Shown one piece after another: positions 7,558-16,188 of a DNA stretch of 38,239 bases. The notes below the pieces were generated by a model, which saw only the letters and a list, made by a program, of their open reading frames with translations, was not told where the DNA came from and did not search any database. Location: NCBI GenBank assembly GCA_026126345.1, contig JAHCJH010000013.1, positions 1 through 38,239 on the forward strand. The letters are read 5' to 3'. Position 1 is the first letter of the stretch. The number at the start of each line of letters is the position of its first letter. Position numbers and translations under genes: made by a program. Source of the stretch: Phycisphaeraceae bacterium. GTDB lineage: Bacteria > Planctomycetota > Phycisphaerae > Phycisphaerales > UBA1924.

Positions 7558-8775
7558 ATGGCCACCGAGAGCGCCCGACAGCCGATCGTCGCCGTCCAGG
7601 GACTGGTGAAGACCTTCAAGGACTTCTGGATGCGCACGCGCGCTCGGGCGGTGGACGGGGTGACGTTCCACGTTGACCCGGGGGAGATCTTCGGGCTCTT
7701 GGGGCCGAACGGCTCGGGCAAGAGCACGACGATCAAGATCGTGCTGGGGCTGCTGAAGCCGACGTCGGGCCGGGTGGCGGTGTTCGGCAAGCCCCCCACC
7801 GACGTGGGCGTCAAGAAGCGGATCGGCTACCTGCCTGAGGAGTCGTACCTCTACCCGTTTCTGAACGCCCGCGAGACGCTGGACTACTACGGGAAGCTGT
7901 TCGAGCTTGACCACAAGGTGCGCCGGCGGCGCACGGACGAATTGCTGGACATGGTGGGACTGGCGGGGGTGCAGTTCCGAGCGGTGCGGGAGTATTCCAA
8001 GGGCATGCAGCGTCGGATCGGCCTGGCGCAGGCGCTGATCAACGACCCGGACCTCCTGATCCTCGACGAGCCGACGACGGGGCTGGACCCGATCGGCACG
8101 CGCCAGGTGAAGGACCTGATCCTGGCGCTGGGGCGGCGGGGCAAGACCATCGTGCTGTCGAGCCACCTGCTGTCGGACGTGGAGGATTGCGTCAGCCGGA
8201 TGGTGATCCTGTACGGCGGGACGATCCGCGCCGAGGGGACGTGCGACGAGCTGCTGACCAGCCGCAGCGCGAGCCTGATCGAGACGGACCTGCTGGACGA
8301 CGGCACGGTCGCGGAGATCGACGCGCTGCTGCGGCGGCGCGGGGGCCTGGCGGTGAACCGGGTGAGCAAGCCGCGCCAATCGCTCGAGTCGCTGTTCATC
8401 GACATCGTGGAGCGGGCGGTCCGCGAGAAGGTGGCGACCAGCGGCGCTCAGCACACGGGGGACGTGGCGGGCTTCCTGAAGGCGGCTCCGGTGGAAGGCG
8501 CGGCGCTGATCAGCGAACTGGTGGAGGCGGCGCGCCGCCCCGAACCGGCGGCCCCCGCGACGGCGCCGCAACCGGCGGCGGCCCGGAGCGGCCCGGACGC
8601 CGACGTGCTGGGGTCGCTGCTGGCGCCCAAGGAAGCGGCGGCGACGGGCGAAGCTCCCGCGGGCGGGAAGACGCCCGCGCCGGCCGCGAAGGCGCCGACC
8701 CCGGCGGCGAATGTTGACAAGGGCGTGATCGACGCGCTGCTCAACGGCGGCGAGCAACCGGGGGCCAAGCCGTGA
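7558..8775 (+). CDS. ABC transporter ATP-binding protein with long C-terminal tail
   Basis: This 405-residue nucleotide-binding subunit is of the ABC-2 exporter (drug/polysaccharide/CcmA-like) class. Walker A GPNGSGKST is at 49-57, the YLPEE element in place of a standard Q-loop at 91-95, signature YSKGMQRR at 146-153, Walker B LLILDE at 166-171, D-loop GLD at 175-177 and H-loop His at 203. All catalytic residues are present. The region 240-325 resembles the accessory domain common in this class. Residues 326-405 form an Ala/Pro-rich linker with two short hydrophobic motifs, DADVLGSLLA and VIDALLNGG, the second like the EIDALL peptide of FliM. AGGA precedes the ATG at 7558. The stop overlaps the next gene's GTG as GTGA, so this ATPase should energise the 8772-10805 permease and might also serve the divergent permease. 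Confidence 0.93.
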   Translation: MATESARQPIVAVQGLVKTFKDFWMRTRARAVDGVTFHVDPGEIFGLLGPNGSGKSTTIKIVLGLLKPTSGRVAVFGKPPTDVGVKKRIGYLPEESYLYPFLNARETLDYYGKLFELDHKVRRRRTDELLDMVGLAGVQFRAVREYSKGMQRRIGLAQALINDPDLLILDEPTTGLDPIGTRQVKDLILALGRRGKTIVLSSHLLSDVEDCVSRMVILYGGTIRAEGTCDELLTSRSASLIETDLLDDGTVAEIDALLRRRGGLAVNRVSKPRQSLESLFIDIVERAVREKVATSGAQHTGDVAGFLKAAPVEGAALISELVEAARRPEPAAPATAPQPAAARSGPDADVLGSLLAPKEAAATGEAPAGGKTPAPAAKAPTPAANVDKGVIDALLNGGEQPGAKP

Positions 8776-10805
8776 CGTTCTCGGAGCGTTTGGCGCGGCT
8801 GAACAGCCTGCAGCAGGGGCTGTGGTTCAAGCTGGTCGCCACCGGGGTGGTGGTGGCGCTGGCGGTGGCGGCGCTGGTGACGTACTCGGTGCGGTCGGCG
8901 GCGCTGCAGCGGGCGGAGGCCGACACGCTGATCACGATCCCGACGGCCGAGCCGAAGGCGCCGGGCTCGGCCGAGGACGACCGGACCAAGGCCCCGACGG
9001 CCGAGGCGCAGGCGACGGAGGAGATCCGGCGGATGGCCGAGGCCAACGCGCGGGTGATCCGCAACATCCAGCTGACGCGGTACAGCGTGGGCTCGATCGC
9101 CGTGGGGCTTGGGCTGGGCGTGCTGGTGTGCCTGGCGGTGGTGTGGATCGGCTCGGGGCTGACGTACCTGGCGGTGGCGACGGCGGCCCTGGTGACGGCG
9201 GCTCCGCTGGTGGTGTTCGGGAACGAATCGTGGCGCGGGTTGGGGCTGTTCCTGTCGTTCGCGCTGACGCTGGCGTCGGTGTTCAGCGGGCTGATGCAGG
9301 CGCTGCGGGTGGCGCTGAGCGCCTCGAACCCGGTGACGGCGATCGCGCGGAACGTGGTTTCCGAGGCGGTGCGGATGCGGATCACGGTGGTGTTCATGGT
9401 GGTGCTGATCGTGGCGCTGGCGGCCTTGCCGGGCACGCTGGACGCCAACACGCCGCTGCGCTACCGCGTGCAGGCGTTCCTGCAGTACGGCGCCGGGGGC
9501 GCGTTCTGGCTGGTGTCGCTGCTGACGGTGTTCCTGGCTGCCGGGAGCGTGGCCTTCGAGCAGCGCGACAAGATCATCTGGCAGACGATGACCAAGCCGG
9601 TGAAGGCCTGGCAGTACGTGCTGGGCAAGTGGCTCGGCGTGGCGGGCGTGTCGGCGGTGCTGCTGCTGGCCAGCGCCGCGGGCATCTTCCTGTTCACGGA
9701 GTACCTCCGCAACGGCAAGGCGCCGGACGAGCGAGCCCCGTTCGTGCCGGCCGACGAGACGCTGGCGGTGACCGAGGACCGGCTCGTGCTGGAGTCGCAG
9801 ATCCTGGTCGCGCGGGAAACGGTGCGGCCGACGATCCCGCCGGCGGACGCCGCGGCGATCAACGCGGAGGTGAAGCGCCGGTTCGACCTGGCGATGCAGG
9901 AGTTCAACAACGATCTGACGCAGGTAACGCCGCGCCCGGACGAGCAGCGGATCATGATGGACGTGGCGCGGGACCGGCTGACGGAGTTCCTGTCGATCCC
10001 GCCGAACCTGGACCGGCCGCACCTGTACGAGTTCGACGGTTTGAAGGCGGCCAAGGACCTGGGGCGGCCGCTGACGTTCCGCTACCGCTTCAACGCGGGG
10101 AGCAACCTGCCGACGGATCTGTACCGGGTGACGTTCCTGGTGCCGGGGTGGAACCCGCAGATCGTCTCGGCCCCGCTGGGGCAGACGCTGTCGATGACGC
10201 TTTCGGCCTCGGCGATCACCGAGAAGCAGGTGCAGAACAACGACGGCTCGACCAGCACCGACTGGGTGCTGCCGGTCTACATCTTCAACGGCGACCTGTC
10301 CCGCCAAACGGTGAACCGCGAGACGATCGTCTTCCCGCCCGACGGGCTGGAACTGTCATACCCGGTGAGCGACTGGCGGTGGAACTTCGTCCGCGCGGCG
10401 GTGGTGCTGTGGCTCAAGACGACGTTTCTGGCGATGGTGGCGATCGCGGCTTCGACGTTCCTGTCGTTCCCTGTGGCGTGCCTGACGGCGTTCGGGGTGC
10501 TGTGGATGGCCGAGGGGGCGACGTTCCTGGCCAACGCGCTGGACAACTACGGCACGATCCAGGGCAGCGAGCGTGAGTTCCTGTGGTGGCGCGTGCCCAT
10601 CATCGCCATCGCGACGCCGATCAGCACCATCTTCAGGTTCTATTCGGATCTGTCGCCGGTAGCCAACGTGGTCGAGGGGCGGCTTCTATCGTGGAACCTG
10701 CTCGTGCAATCGACGATCATCCTGGGCTCGCTGAACGCGGCCCTGTTCGCCATCGGTTCGTTCATCTTCCGCCGGCGCGAACTGGCTACCTACTCGGGCC
10801 AGTAG
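8772..10805 (+). CDS. Large ABC-2 type transporter permease
   Basis: This 677-residue protein is polytopic. A first helix at about 23-42 is followed by a charged Pro/Ala/Glu stretch (about 50-100). Further helices lie at about 110-130, 134-152, 160-180, 205-223, 238-260 and 290-312. A long soluble region (about 315-540) probably lies outside the cytoplasm, and the last helices span about 545-600 and 645-668. The element FEQRDKIIWQTMTKPVKAWQ followed by LGKWLGV is the ABC-2 cytoplasmic loop and aligns in kind with SREIERR...SKPV in the divergent permease. It ends with FRRRELATYSGQ, an arrangement common in ABC-2 permeases. The GTG start overlaps the ATPase stop. The substrate is unknown; the large soluble region suggests contact with an envelope partner. 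Confidence 0.85.
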   Translation: MTFSERLARLNSLQQGLWFKLVATGVVVALAVAALVTYSVRSAALQRAEADTLITIPTAEPKAPGSAEDDRTKAPTAEAQATEEIRRMAEANARVIRNIQLTRYSVGSIAVGLGLGVLVCLAVVWIGSGLTYLAVATAALVTAAPLVVFGNESWRGLGLFLSFALTLASVFSGLMQALRVALSASNPVTAIARNVVSEAVRMRITVVFMVVLIVALAALPGTLDANTPLRYRVQAFLQYGAGGAFWLVSLLTVFLAAGSVAFEQRDKIIWQTMTKPVKAWQYVLGKWLGVAGVSAVLLLASAAGIFLFTEYLRNGKAPDERAPFVPADETLAVTEDRLVLESQILVARETVRPTIPPADAAAINAEVKRRFDLAMQEFNNDLTQVTPRPDEQRIMMDVARDRLTEFLSIPPNLDRPHLYEFDGLKAAKDLGRPLTFRYRFNAGSNLPTDLYRVTFLVPGWNPQIVSAPLGQTLSMTLSASAITEKQVQNNDGSTSTDWVLPVYIFNGDLSRQTVNRETIVFPPDGLELSYPVSDWRWNFVRAAVVLWLKTTFLAMVAIAASTFLSFPVACLTAFGVLWMAEGATFLANALDNYGTIQGSEREFLWWRVPIIAIATPISTIFRFYSDLSPVANVVEGRLLSWNLLVQSTIILGSLNAALFAIGSFIFRRRELATYSGQ

Positions 10806-10842
10806 CACCGCAAGACCTCTGCCCGACCGCCGGACACCCCGC

Positions 10843-12825
10843 ATGCGAGCTTTCGCCCGAACCCAGATCGTCGCCTCGATCGCCCTGGCGGTATCGCTGG
10901 CCGCCAGCGGGCTGCTGACGGTGCGGATCGCATCGTCGGCGGGCCGGCACCAATTGACGTACACGGGCAAGGCCGAAGAGGGCATGACGCGGGAGGAGGC
11001 GCTGGGGGTGGCGCTGGGGGCGTTCCGCGGGCTGTTCGTCAACTGGCTCTGGATCCGCGCCAACGAACTGAAGGAAGCGGGCAAGTACTACGAGGCGGTG
11101 GACCTGGCGCGGTCGATCACGCGCTTGCAGCCGCGGTTCCCGCGGGTGTGGGCGTTCCACGCCTGGAATCTGGCGTACAACATTTCGGTGGCGACGCAGA
11201 CTGCCGGGGAGCGCTGGCAGTGGGTGAACGCGGGGATCCGGCTGCTGCGCGACGAGGGGATCCCCGCGAACCCGTCGGACCTCCTGCTGCACAAGGAACT
11301 GGCCTGGATCTTCCTGCACAAGGTGCAGGGGGTGATGGACGACGCGAACAACGTGTACAAGCGAGAGCTCGCGCGGGAGTGGACGATCGCGCTGGGCCCG
11401 CCGCCGCCCCGGACCAAGGAGACGCGGACGGTCGAAGCGATCACGGCGCGGCACGTGGAGTGGCTGCAGCGCATCGCCAACGGCCGGAACACGATCGAGG
11501 AGGTGCGCGCATCGGGCCCGCAGGCCGTGGCGCTCATCGATCGGCTCAAGGCCGAGGCGGGCCTGGACCCCGCGACCCTCCAGGGCCGGCTGGAGATCCT
11601 GAGGCACATCGAGGAATCCCGCTCGGCCGTGCGGAAGATGGAGGCGTTCGGGGTCGAGAGCCAATTCCCCGGTAACCTCAACGCGTCGCTGATCCGGCTG
11701 CTCTCCGACGCTTCGTTGCGGCCGGGGTGGGAGGCGCTGTCGCCCTACCTGCGCAAGCGGCTGCTCATCGACCACTACCATATGGAACCGGAGCGGATGG
11801 TCCGCTTCACGCAGAAGTACGGGCCGATCGACTGGCGGCATCCGTGCGCCCATTCGCTGTACTGGGCCGCGCGGGGCGTCGAGGAGGCATTGACGCGGCT
11901 CAACGAGTACAACGAGCGCAACATGGACTTCGTGAACACCGACCGCCTGGTGCTCCAGAGCCTGCAGGAGCTGCGCCGGGGCGGGCAGGTGATGTACGAC
12001 ATCCTGCTGCCGGACATGTACGTGCAGATCCCCAGCGGCGACTTCATCAAGAGCTACGAGGGGGTGATCGAAGAGCTCATGGAGCGCGAGGCCGACCAGA
12101 TGGCCCTGCAGGGGGCCGACATGAAGCGGCGGGTCTTCCGCTTCTACGCCGCGGCGTACGAGAATTTCCTGAGCGATGCGCTCGCGTTCCTCTACCGGCG
12201 TGGTCAGGTGGAGGAAGCCAAACGCTATCAACAGAAGCTGGCGACGTGGGAAGGCCGGAACCTGAACGACCTGGAGCAGGACCGGATCCGCAAGCTGCCG
12301 ATCGACGAGTACATCCTGCAGAACCTCAAGGAACGGATGACCGACCCGTCGGTGGCGCGGAGCGAGGTGTGGGCGGGCCTGTTCGGCGCGTACCTCAACG
12401 GGTTGTACGTCGGCGATGAGGACCTTTTCCGCTCGCAGTTCAACTACGCGCAGATGGTGCACCGCACGTACATGGACGAGCAGCTTCGGCTCACGACGGT
12501 GGACCTGACGCGGGCGCGGATGGAAGTAATGGACCGGGACTTCCGCGTGGAGGCATCGCGTGCATTCGTCGCCATCGCCGGGGCGCTGAGTCCGTTCGAC
12601 TCCGCGCTCATGTTCCAGCGGACGCCCAACGACCTGCGCCTGGCGATCTACTACCTCATGGACCGGGCCAAGATGGTGCCCATGAATGAAGACGGGTCGC
12701 CGGCCACGCCGGAACTGGGCAGGCTGTTCCCGACGCCGCCGGACTACGCGGCGTACCGGGCTGCCCGCGATGCGCAGGAAGCGGCCCGAAAGGCCCAGGA
12801 CAAGGCGAACCAGGACCTGAAGTAG
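10843..12825 (+). CDS. Membrane-anchored helical-repeat (TPR-like) protein, unknown function
   Basis: This 660-residue protein has one N-terminal helix (about 8-28) and then an almost entirely helical body. Early repeats look TPR-like (WIRANELKEAGKYYEAVDLA, then TRLQPRFPRVWAFHAWNLAY), and similar aromatic-rich helical pairs recur to the end. The protein ends in a charged Ala/Lys tail. I recognise no catalytic motif. It begins 37 bp after the permease stop on the same strand without an obvious promoter, so it probably belongs to the SPFH-ABC operon and may act as a periplasmic scaffold or assembly factor. No strong Shine-Dalgarno precedes the ATG at 10843. It converges on purC with 18 bp between stops. 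Confidence 0.75.
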   Translation: MRAFARTQIVASIALAVSLAASGLLTVRIASSAGRHQLTYTGKAEEGMTREEALGVALGAFRGLFVNWLWIRANELKEAGKYYEAVDLARSITRLQPRFPRVWAFHAWNLAYNISVATQTAGERWQWVNAGIRLLRDEGIPANPSDLLLHKELAWIFLHKVQGVMDDANNVYKRELAREWTIALGPPPPRTKETRTVEAITARHVEWLQRIANGRNTIEEVRASGPQAVALIDRLKAEAGLDPATLQGRLEILRHIEESRSAVRKMEAFGVESQFPGNLNASLIRLLSDASLRPGWEALSPYLRKRLLIDHYHMEPERMVRFTQKYGPIDWRHPCAHSLYWAARGVEEALTRLNEYNERNMDFVNTDRLVLQSLQELRRGGQVMYDILLPDMYVQIPSGDFIKSYEGVIEELMEREADQMALQGADMKRRVFRFYAAAYENFLSDALAFLYRRGQVEEAKRYQQKLATWEGRNLNDLEQDRIRKLPIDEYILQNLKERMTDPSVARSEVWAGLFGAYLNGLYVGDEDLFRSQFNYAQMVHRTYMDEQLRLTTVDLTRARMEVMDRDFRVEASRAFVAIAGALSPFDSALMFQRTPNDLRLAIYYLMDRAKMVPMNEDGSPATPELGRLFPTPPDYAAYRAARDAQEAARKAQDKANQDLK

Positions 12826-12843
12826 CGTCCGCGTCCGTGGAAA

Positions 12844-13803
12844 TCAGCGGCAGAGGCGTTCGAGCGCTTCGGCGTACCGGGCCTGGGTGCCGCGGACGAT
12901 GTCGGCCGGCAGTTCGGGGCCGGGCGGGGACTTGTCCCACGCGCGGGACGCCACGAGCGATTCGAGGTATTCGCGGAGGAACTGTTTGTCGAAGCTGCGC
13001 TGCGGGCGTCCGGGCGCGTAGCCGTCGGCCGGCCAGAATCTCGATGAGTCGGGGGTGAGCACCTCATCGATGAGGATCGGCGGCTGCCAGACGCGGCCCT
13101 GGCGCGACGCGCCGCCCTCGGGCAGGCCGAATTCGAACTTGGTGTCGGCGATGATGATGCCGCGGCCGAGCGCGTACTCGGCGGCGGCGGCGTAGATGGC
13201 GAGCGTGGTGTCGCGGAGGACGGCCATGGTCTCGAGCCCGACGATCTCGGCGGCGCGGTCGAAGGAGATGTTCTGGTCGTGCCCGCTTGCTTCCTTGGTG
13301 GCTGGCGTGAAGATGGGCTGGGGCAGACGGTCGCACTGACGCAGGCCGGCGGGCAAGGCAACGCCGCAGACCGAGCCCGTGGCCTGATACTCCTTCCACC
13401 CGGAACCTTCCAGGTAGCCGCGGGCGACGCACTCGATGGGGATGACCTCGCAGCGTCGTGCGATGGTGATGCGGCCGTCCAGCCAGGCGGCGAGTTCGGA
13501 CCCCGGGGGCGCCAAGCCCGGCGGCAGGTCGGCGACGCTGGTGGACAGCACGTGCGTCTCGGCGAACCGGCGATCGCGCACGAACCCGAACCAGAACGAA
13601 GACATGGCGGTGAGGGTCCGCCCCTTGCCCGGTACGGGCGTGGGCATGACCACGTCGAAGGCGGAGATGCGATCGGTGGCGACGATCAGGAGCCGGCCCT
13701 CGCCCCCCGGGCGGGCGGGGGGCAGGGCGTAGACGTCACGGACCTTGCCGCGGCGGACCAGCGGCAGGTCGATGGGCGGGGGGGCGTCGGCTCGGGTGGT
13801 CAC
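12844..13803 (-). CDS. purC: Phosphoribosylaminoimidazole-succinocarboxamide synthase (SAICAR synthetase)
   Basis: This 319-residue enzyme joins CAIR and aspartate with ATP to give SAICAR in purine synthesis. Visible marks are the glycine-rich ATP loop LVRRGKVRDVYALP (about 15-28), ATDRISAFD (42-50), the CAIR-binding IPIECVARGYLEGSGWKEY region and SFDKQFLREYLES near the C-terminus. The length fits the roughly 300-residue bacterial/yeast Ade1-type form rather than the short 240-residue form. The frame continues 16 codons further upstream, but the GTG at 13803 is chosen because it gives MTTRADAPPPIDLPLVRRGK and a TACCTT hexamer ends 6 nt before it. It stands alone, away from purE-purK at 26-28 kb. 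Confidence 0.96.
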   Translation of the reverse strand: MTTRADAPPPIDLPLVRRGKVRDVYALPPARPGGEGRLLIVATDRISAFDVVMPTPVPGKGRTLTAMSSFWFGFVRDRRFAETHVLSTSVADLPPGLAPPGSELAAWLDGRITIARRCEVIPIECVARGYLEGSGWKEYQATGSVCGVALPAGLRQCDRLPQPIFTPATKEASGHDQNISFDRAAEIVGLETMAVLRDTTLAIYAAAAEYALGRGIIIADTKFEFGLPEGGASRQGRVWQPPILIDEVLTPDSSRFWPADGYAPGRPQRSFDKQFLREYLESLVASRAWDKSPPGPELPADIVRGTQARYAEALERLCR

Positions 13804-13809
13804 GCCCCC

Positions 13810-13815
13810 AAGGTA
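13810..13815 (-). promoter_or_regulatory. Putative -10 of a leaderless purC promoter (TACCTT)
   Basis: On the minus strand TACCTT is followed by GGGGGC and the GTG start at 13803, so transcription would begin at or near the start codon. The GGGGGC is too close to act as a Shine-Dalgarno site. No clear -35 is seen. Confidence 0.45.
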
Positions 13816-13913
13816 GCGGCGCCGCCACGTTCGGGCGAGCCGAGCATGCACCGGATTGGAGCCGGGCCGCTATCCTCCGTTTCTCGCGGTTCGACCCCTC
13901 CGATGCCCCGACC

Positions 13914-15581
13914 ATGCTGAAGTTTGCGGTCTTCGACGAGTCCGGCCCGGCCACCGCGTGGAACCTGCGCCACCAGCACCTCATCGGGTCGGACGACGTG
14001 GTCGTGCCGTCGGAGATCGCGTTCGAGGGGGGCCTGATCCAGTGCCGCAAGCGGATCGACGGCTCGGCGGCGCTGGGGCTGCAGTTCCCGGTCGCCGACG
14101 AATCCGGCGGCGAGGGGAGCCTGCTGACGCTGCGGACGTGCCTGCTGCGCGACCGGGAAGAGCCGTATCTGCTGTCGCTGGAGCTGGCGCGCTACCGCAT
14201 CCTGCTGCTGCTGAACAAGCTCGAAGAGTGGGCCCTGTTCGGCGAACCGGCGGACGACCCCGCCATGCGACTGGTGGAACAGGCCCGCGACGCGTTCACG
14301 CACGCCCTGGTGGAGCAGCACTACTCGGCGGCGGTCAAGGGCAGGGGCGGGTACACGCCGGCCGCGGACCGTGCCGCCCGGTCGGCGCTGGCGCTGGCGC
14401 TCAAGGCCGGGGAGGCGCTGGCGCTGCTGCAGAGCCGGGTGATGTACGCGCGGCGGCTGAACGGCACGCTGGCGGCGATCGCGTCGCAGTCGCCGCCGGC
14501 CAACGCGATCACGGACCATGAGGCGCGGGCGGGCCGGGCCGCGCTGCTGGGCAGCCCGGGGGTGATCCTGCCGGAGCCGGCGCGGATCGGCTGCTCGGTG
14601 AACCCCGCGCAGTTCACGCCGGAGTTGTGCGCCCTGGCGCAGCAGGCGTGCGACTTCGTAACGATCCCGATGCGATGGGTGGAGATGGAGCCGACCGAGG
14701 GCAAGTACGCCTTCGCGCGCACGGACAAGTGGATCGAATGGGCGGTGACCAAGGCCAAGCTGCCGGTGACCGCCGGCCCGGTGGTGGACTTTCACGCGCG
14801 GTCGGCGCCGCGCTGGCTGGGAATCTGGGAGCACGACTACGAGACGCTGCGGGACGTGGTGTTCGAGCACGTCAAGGCCCTGGTGACGCGGTACCGCCGG
14901 ACGGTCGGGGTGTGGACCGTCTGCTCGGGCCTGCACGCGGGCAACGGGTTCTCGCTGACGCCCGAGCAGGCGATCGACCTGACTCGCACGTGCGTCATGG
15001 TGGTGCGGAAGCTCCAGCCCACGGCCAAGGTTCAGGTCGAGATCGCCCAGCCCTGGGGGGAGTACACGGGCGAAGCTGGCCCGAAAGGGGCGCGGTCCAT
15101 CCCCCCCACCGTCTATTGCGACTTCATGCAGCAGGTGCAGTGCCACGTCGATGCGTGGGCCGTCCGCCTGCAGATGGGCCAGCCCGAGCCGGGCAAGTCG
15201 GCCCGCGACCTGCTGGCAATTTCGGCGATGCTCGATCGGTTCGCGGCGTTCGACGTTCCCGTCGCGGTGACGGCGATGGGCTGCCCGGCGGCGCCCCTGC
15301 CCGCGCCCGGCGATGGAGAACTGGAGCCCGGGCACTGGCGGCGGCACTGGAACCCCGAGCACCAGGCCGAGTGGATGGCTCACCTCGGCGCGATCATCGC
15401 GGCCAAGCCGTTCGTCACCAGCCTGTGCTGGCAGGACCTGTACGACCCGTCGGCGCAGGCCGAGATGCCCGCCGGCGGCCTGGCGACGGCGAGCGGGGCC
15501 GCCCGGCCGGTGGCCCGCGTGCTGAGCGAACTGCGGGGTGCGCTCCGGGGCGGCAGACCGATTCTGCCCGGATCGGCGTAG
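13914..15581 (+). CDS. GH10 xylanase-like protein lacking catalytic glutamates
   Basis: The 555 residues contain an unassigned N-terminal domain (1-215, strands then helices) and a C-terminal barrel (about 220-545) that follows glycoside hydrolase family 10 landmarks. CDFVTIPMRWVEMEPTEGKY matches the family's VTxENxMKWxxxEPxxG strand, VVDFHARSAPRWL matches HxLVWHxQxPxW, VTRYRRTVGVWTV matches RYKGxxxxWDVVNE, and VTSLCWQDLYDPS matches the last WGxxDxxSW strand. The acid/base Glu position is Gly (VWTVCSG, 334-339) and the nucleophile position is Ala (VAVTAMG, 450-456), so hydrolysis is not expected. There is no signal peptide. It diverges from purC, and TATCCT at 13871-13876 is a possible -10. 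Binding or structural use of the barrel is an inference. Confidence 0.75.
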   Translation: MLKFAVFDESGPATAWNLRHQHLIGSDDVVVPSEIAFEGGLIQCRKRIDGSAALGLQFPVADESGGEGSLLTLRTCLLRDREEPYLLSLELARYRILLLLNKLEEWALFGEPADDPAMRLVEQARDAFTHALVEQHYSAAVKGRGGYTPAADRAARSALALALKAGEALALLQSRVMYARRLNGTLAAIASQSPPANAITDHEARAGRAALLGSPGVILPEPARIGCSVNPAQFTPELCALAQQACDFVTIPMRWVEMEPTEGKYAFARTDKWIEWAVTKAKLPVTAGPVVDFHARSAPRWLGIWEHDYETLRDVVFEHVKALVTRYRRTVGVWTVCSGLHAGNGFSLTPEQAIDLTRTCVMVVRKLQPTAKVQVEIAQPWGEYTGEAGPKGARSIPPTVYCDFMQQVQCHVDAWAVRLQMGQPEPGKSARDLLAISAMLDRFAAFDVPVAVTAMGCPAAPLPAPGDGELEPGHWRRHWNPEHQAEWMAHLGAIIAAKPFVTSLCWQDLYDPSAQAEMPAGGLATASGAARPVARVLSELRGALRGGRPILPGSA

Positions 15582-15585
15582 GCCC

Positions 15586-15614
15586 TTGGTTGGCGGGGAC
15601 GGATCCGGTAGGCT
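15586..15614 (+). promoter_or_regulatory. Putative leaderless promoter, TTGGTT-17-TAGGCT
   Basis: TTGGTT (15586-15591) and TAGGCT (15609-15614) are 17 bp apart, the optimal sigma-70 spacing. Only GCGGCC separates the -10 from the ATG at 15621. This is the clearest of the leaderless-type starts in the window because the -35 half is also visible. Confidence 0.55.
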
Positions 15615-15620
15615 GCGGCC

Positions 15621-16088
15621 ATGGGCGGCGGAACTGAACGCGACGACTGGACGGACGGCCCGGCCAAGTGGGCCGCGGTGATCGTGCTCGCAATCGCGTC
15701 GGCGGCGGGGCTGGCGTGGGCGGTGCTGCGGCCGGTCGGCCCGCCGGTGGTTCGGGCGGCTGTCGAACCCCGGCCCGCGCCGGTCGATGAATCGGAGACC
15801 CTGGACGGCTCCCGGCCCGTTCCGACGAGCGGCCGGGCAGAGACGCGGGCGGCCTCGGCCGATGCGCCAACACCCGCCAAGCCCGCGTTCAGCGGCACGC
15901 TGAACATCAACACCGCCAGCGCGGCGGAACTGGAGGCGTTGCCGGGCATCGGCCCCGCGCTGGCAGGGCGGATCATCGACGATCGCGCGGCCAACGGGCC
16001 GTTCCGCACGGTGGACGACCTGGATCGCGTTCGCGGCATCGGACCCAAGACGCTGGAACGGCTGCGGCCGTACCTGCGCGTGCAGTGA
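15621..16088 (+). CDS. ComEA-like helix-hairpin-helix protein
   Basis: This 155-residue protein has an N-terminal anchor helix (about 17-36), a Pro/Ala/Glu-rich linker (about 40-92) and a ComEA-type double helix-hairpin-helix domain (about 94-153). The domain shows [20 protein letters not shown] and [16 protein letters not shown], with the two GIG hairpins that hold DNA backbone. ComEA binds incoming double-stranded DNA outside the membrane during natural transformation. The layout (anchor, flexible linker, HhH at the C-terminus) fits this. No ComEC or other competence gene is adjacent, although the pilus/secretion genes start just downstream on the other strand. HhH proteins of this size are also found without competence, so the role is inferred. 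Confidence 0.85.
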   Translation: MGGGTERDDWTDGPAKWAAVIVLAIASAAGLAWAVLRPVGPPVVRAAVEPRPAPVDESETLDGSRPVPTSGRAETRAASADAPTPAKPAFSGTLNINTASAAELEALPGIGPALAGRIIDDRAANGPFRTVDDLDRVRGIGPKTLERLRPYLRVQ

Positions 16089-16119
16089 GGCGTCGGCGGA
16101 GCGGCGTGGGCGAAGACAA

Positions 16120-16157
16120 GCCGCCCGGCGATTCCCCGAAGGGCTCCGCCGGGCGGC
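16120..16157. terminator. Strong hairpin between convergent genes, probable bidirectional terminator
   Basis: An 11-bp perfect stem, GCCGCCCGGCG (16120-16130) with CGCCGGGCGGC (16147-16157), encloses a 16-nt loop that can itself pair CCC with GGG around CGAA. It lies 32 bp after the comEA-like stop and 31 bp after the pilin stop on the opposite strand. No T-run follows, so intrinsic termination is probable rather than certain. Confidence 0.6.
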
Positions 16158-16188
16158 TCGAAGGTGGGTGCGGGATGATCGTCGCGGA

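Noticed and set aside
5851-8757. 968-codon open frame on the minus strand opposite the third SPFH gene and the ABC ATPase
   Set aside because: Arg/His/Gln/Leu-rich shadow of two strongly supported plus-strand genes.
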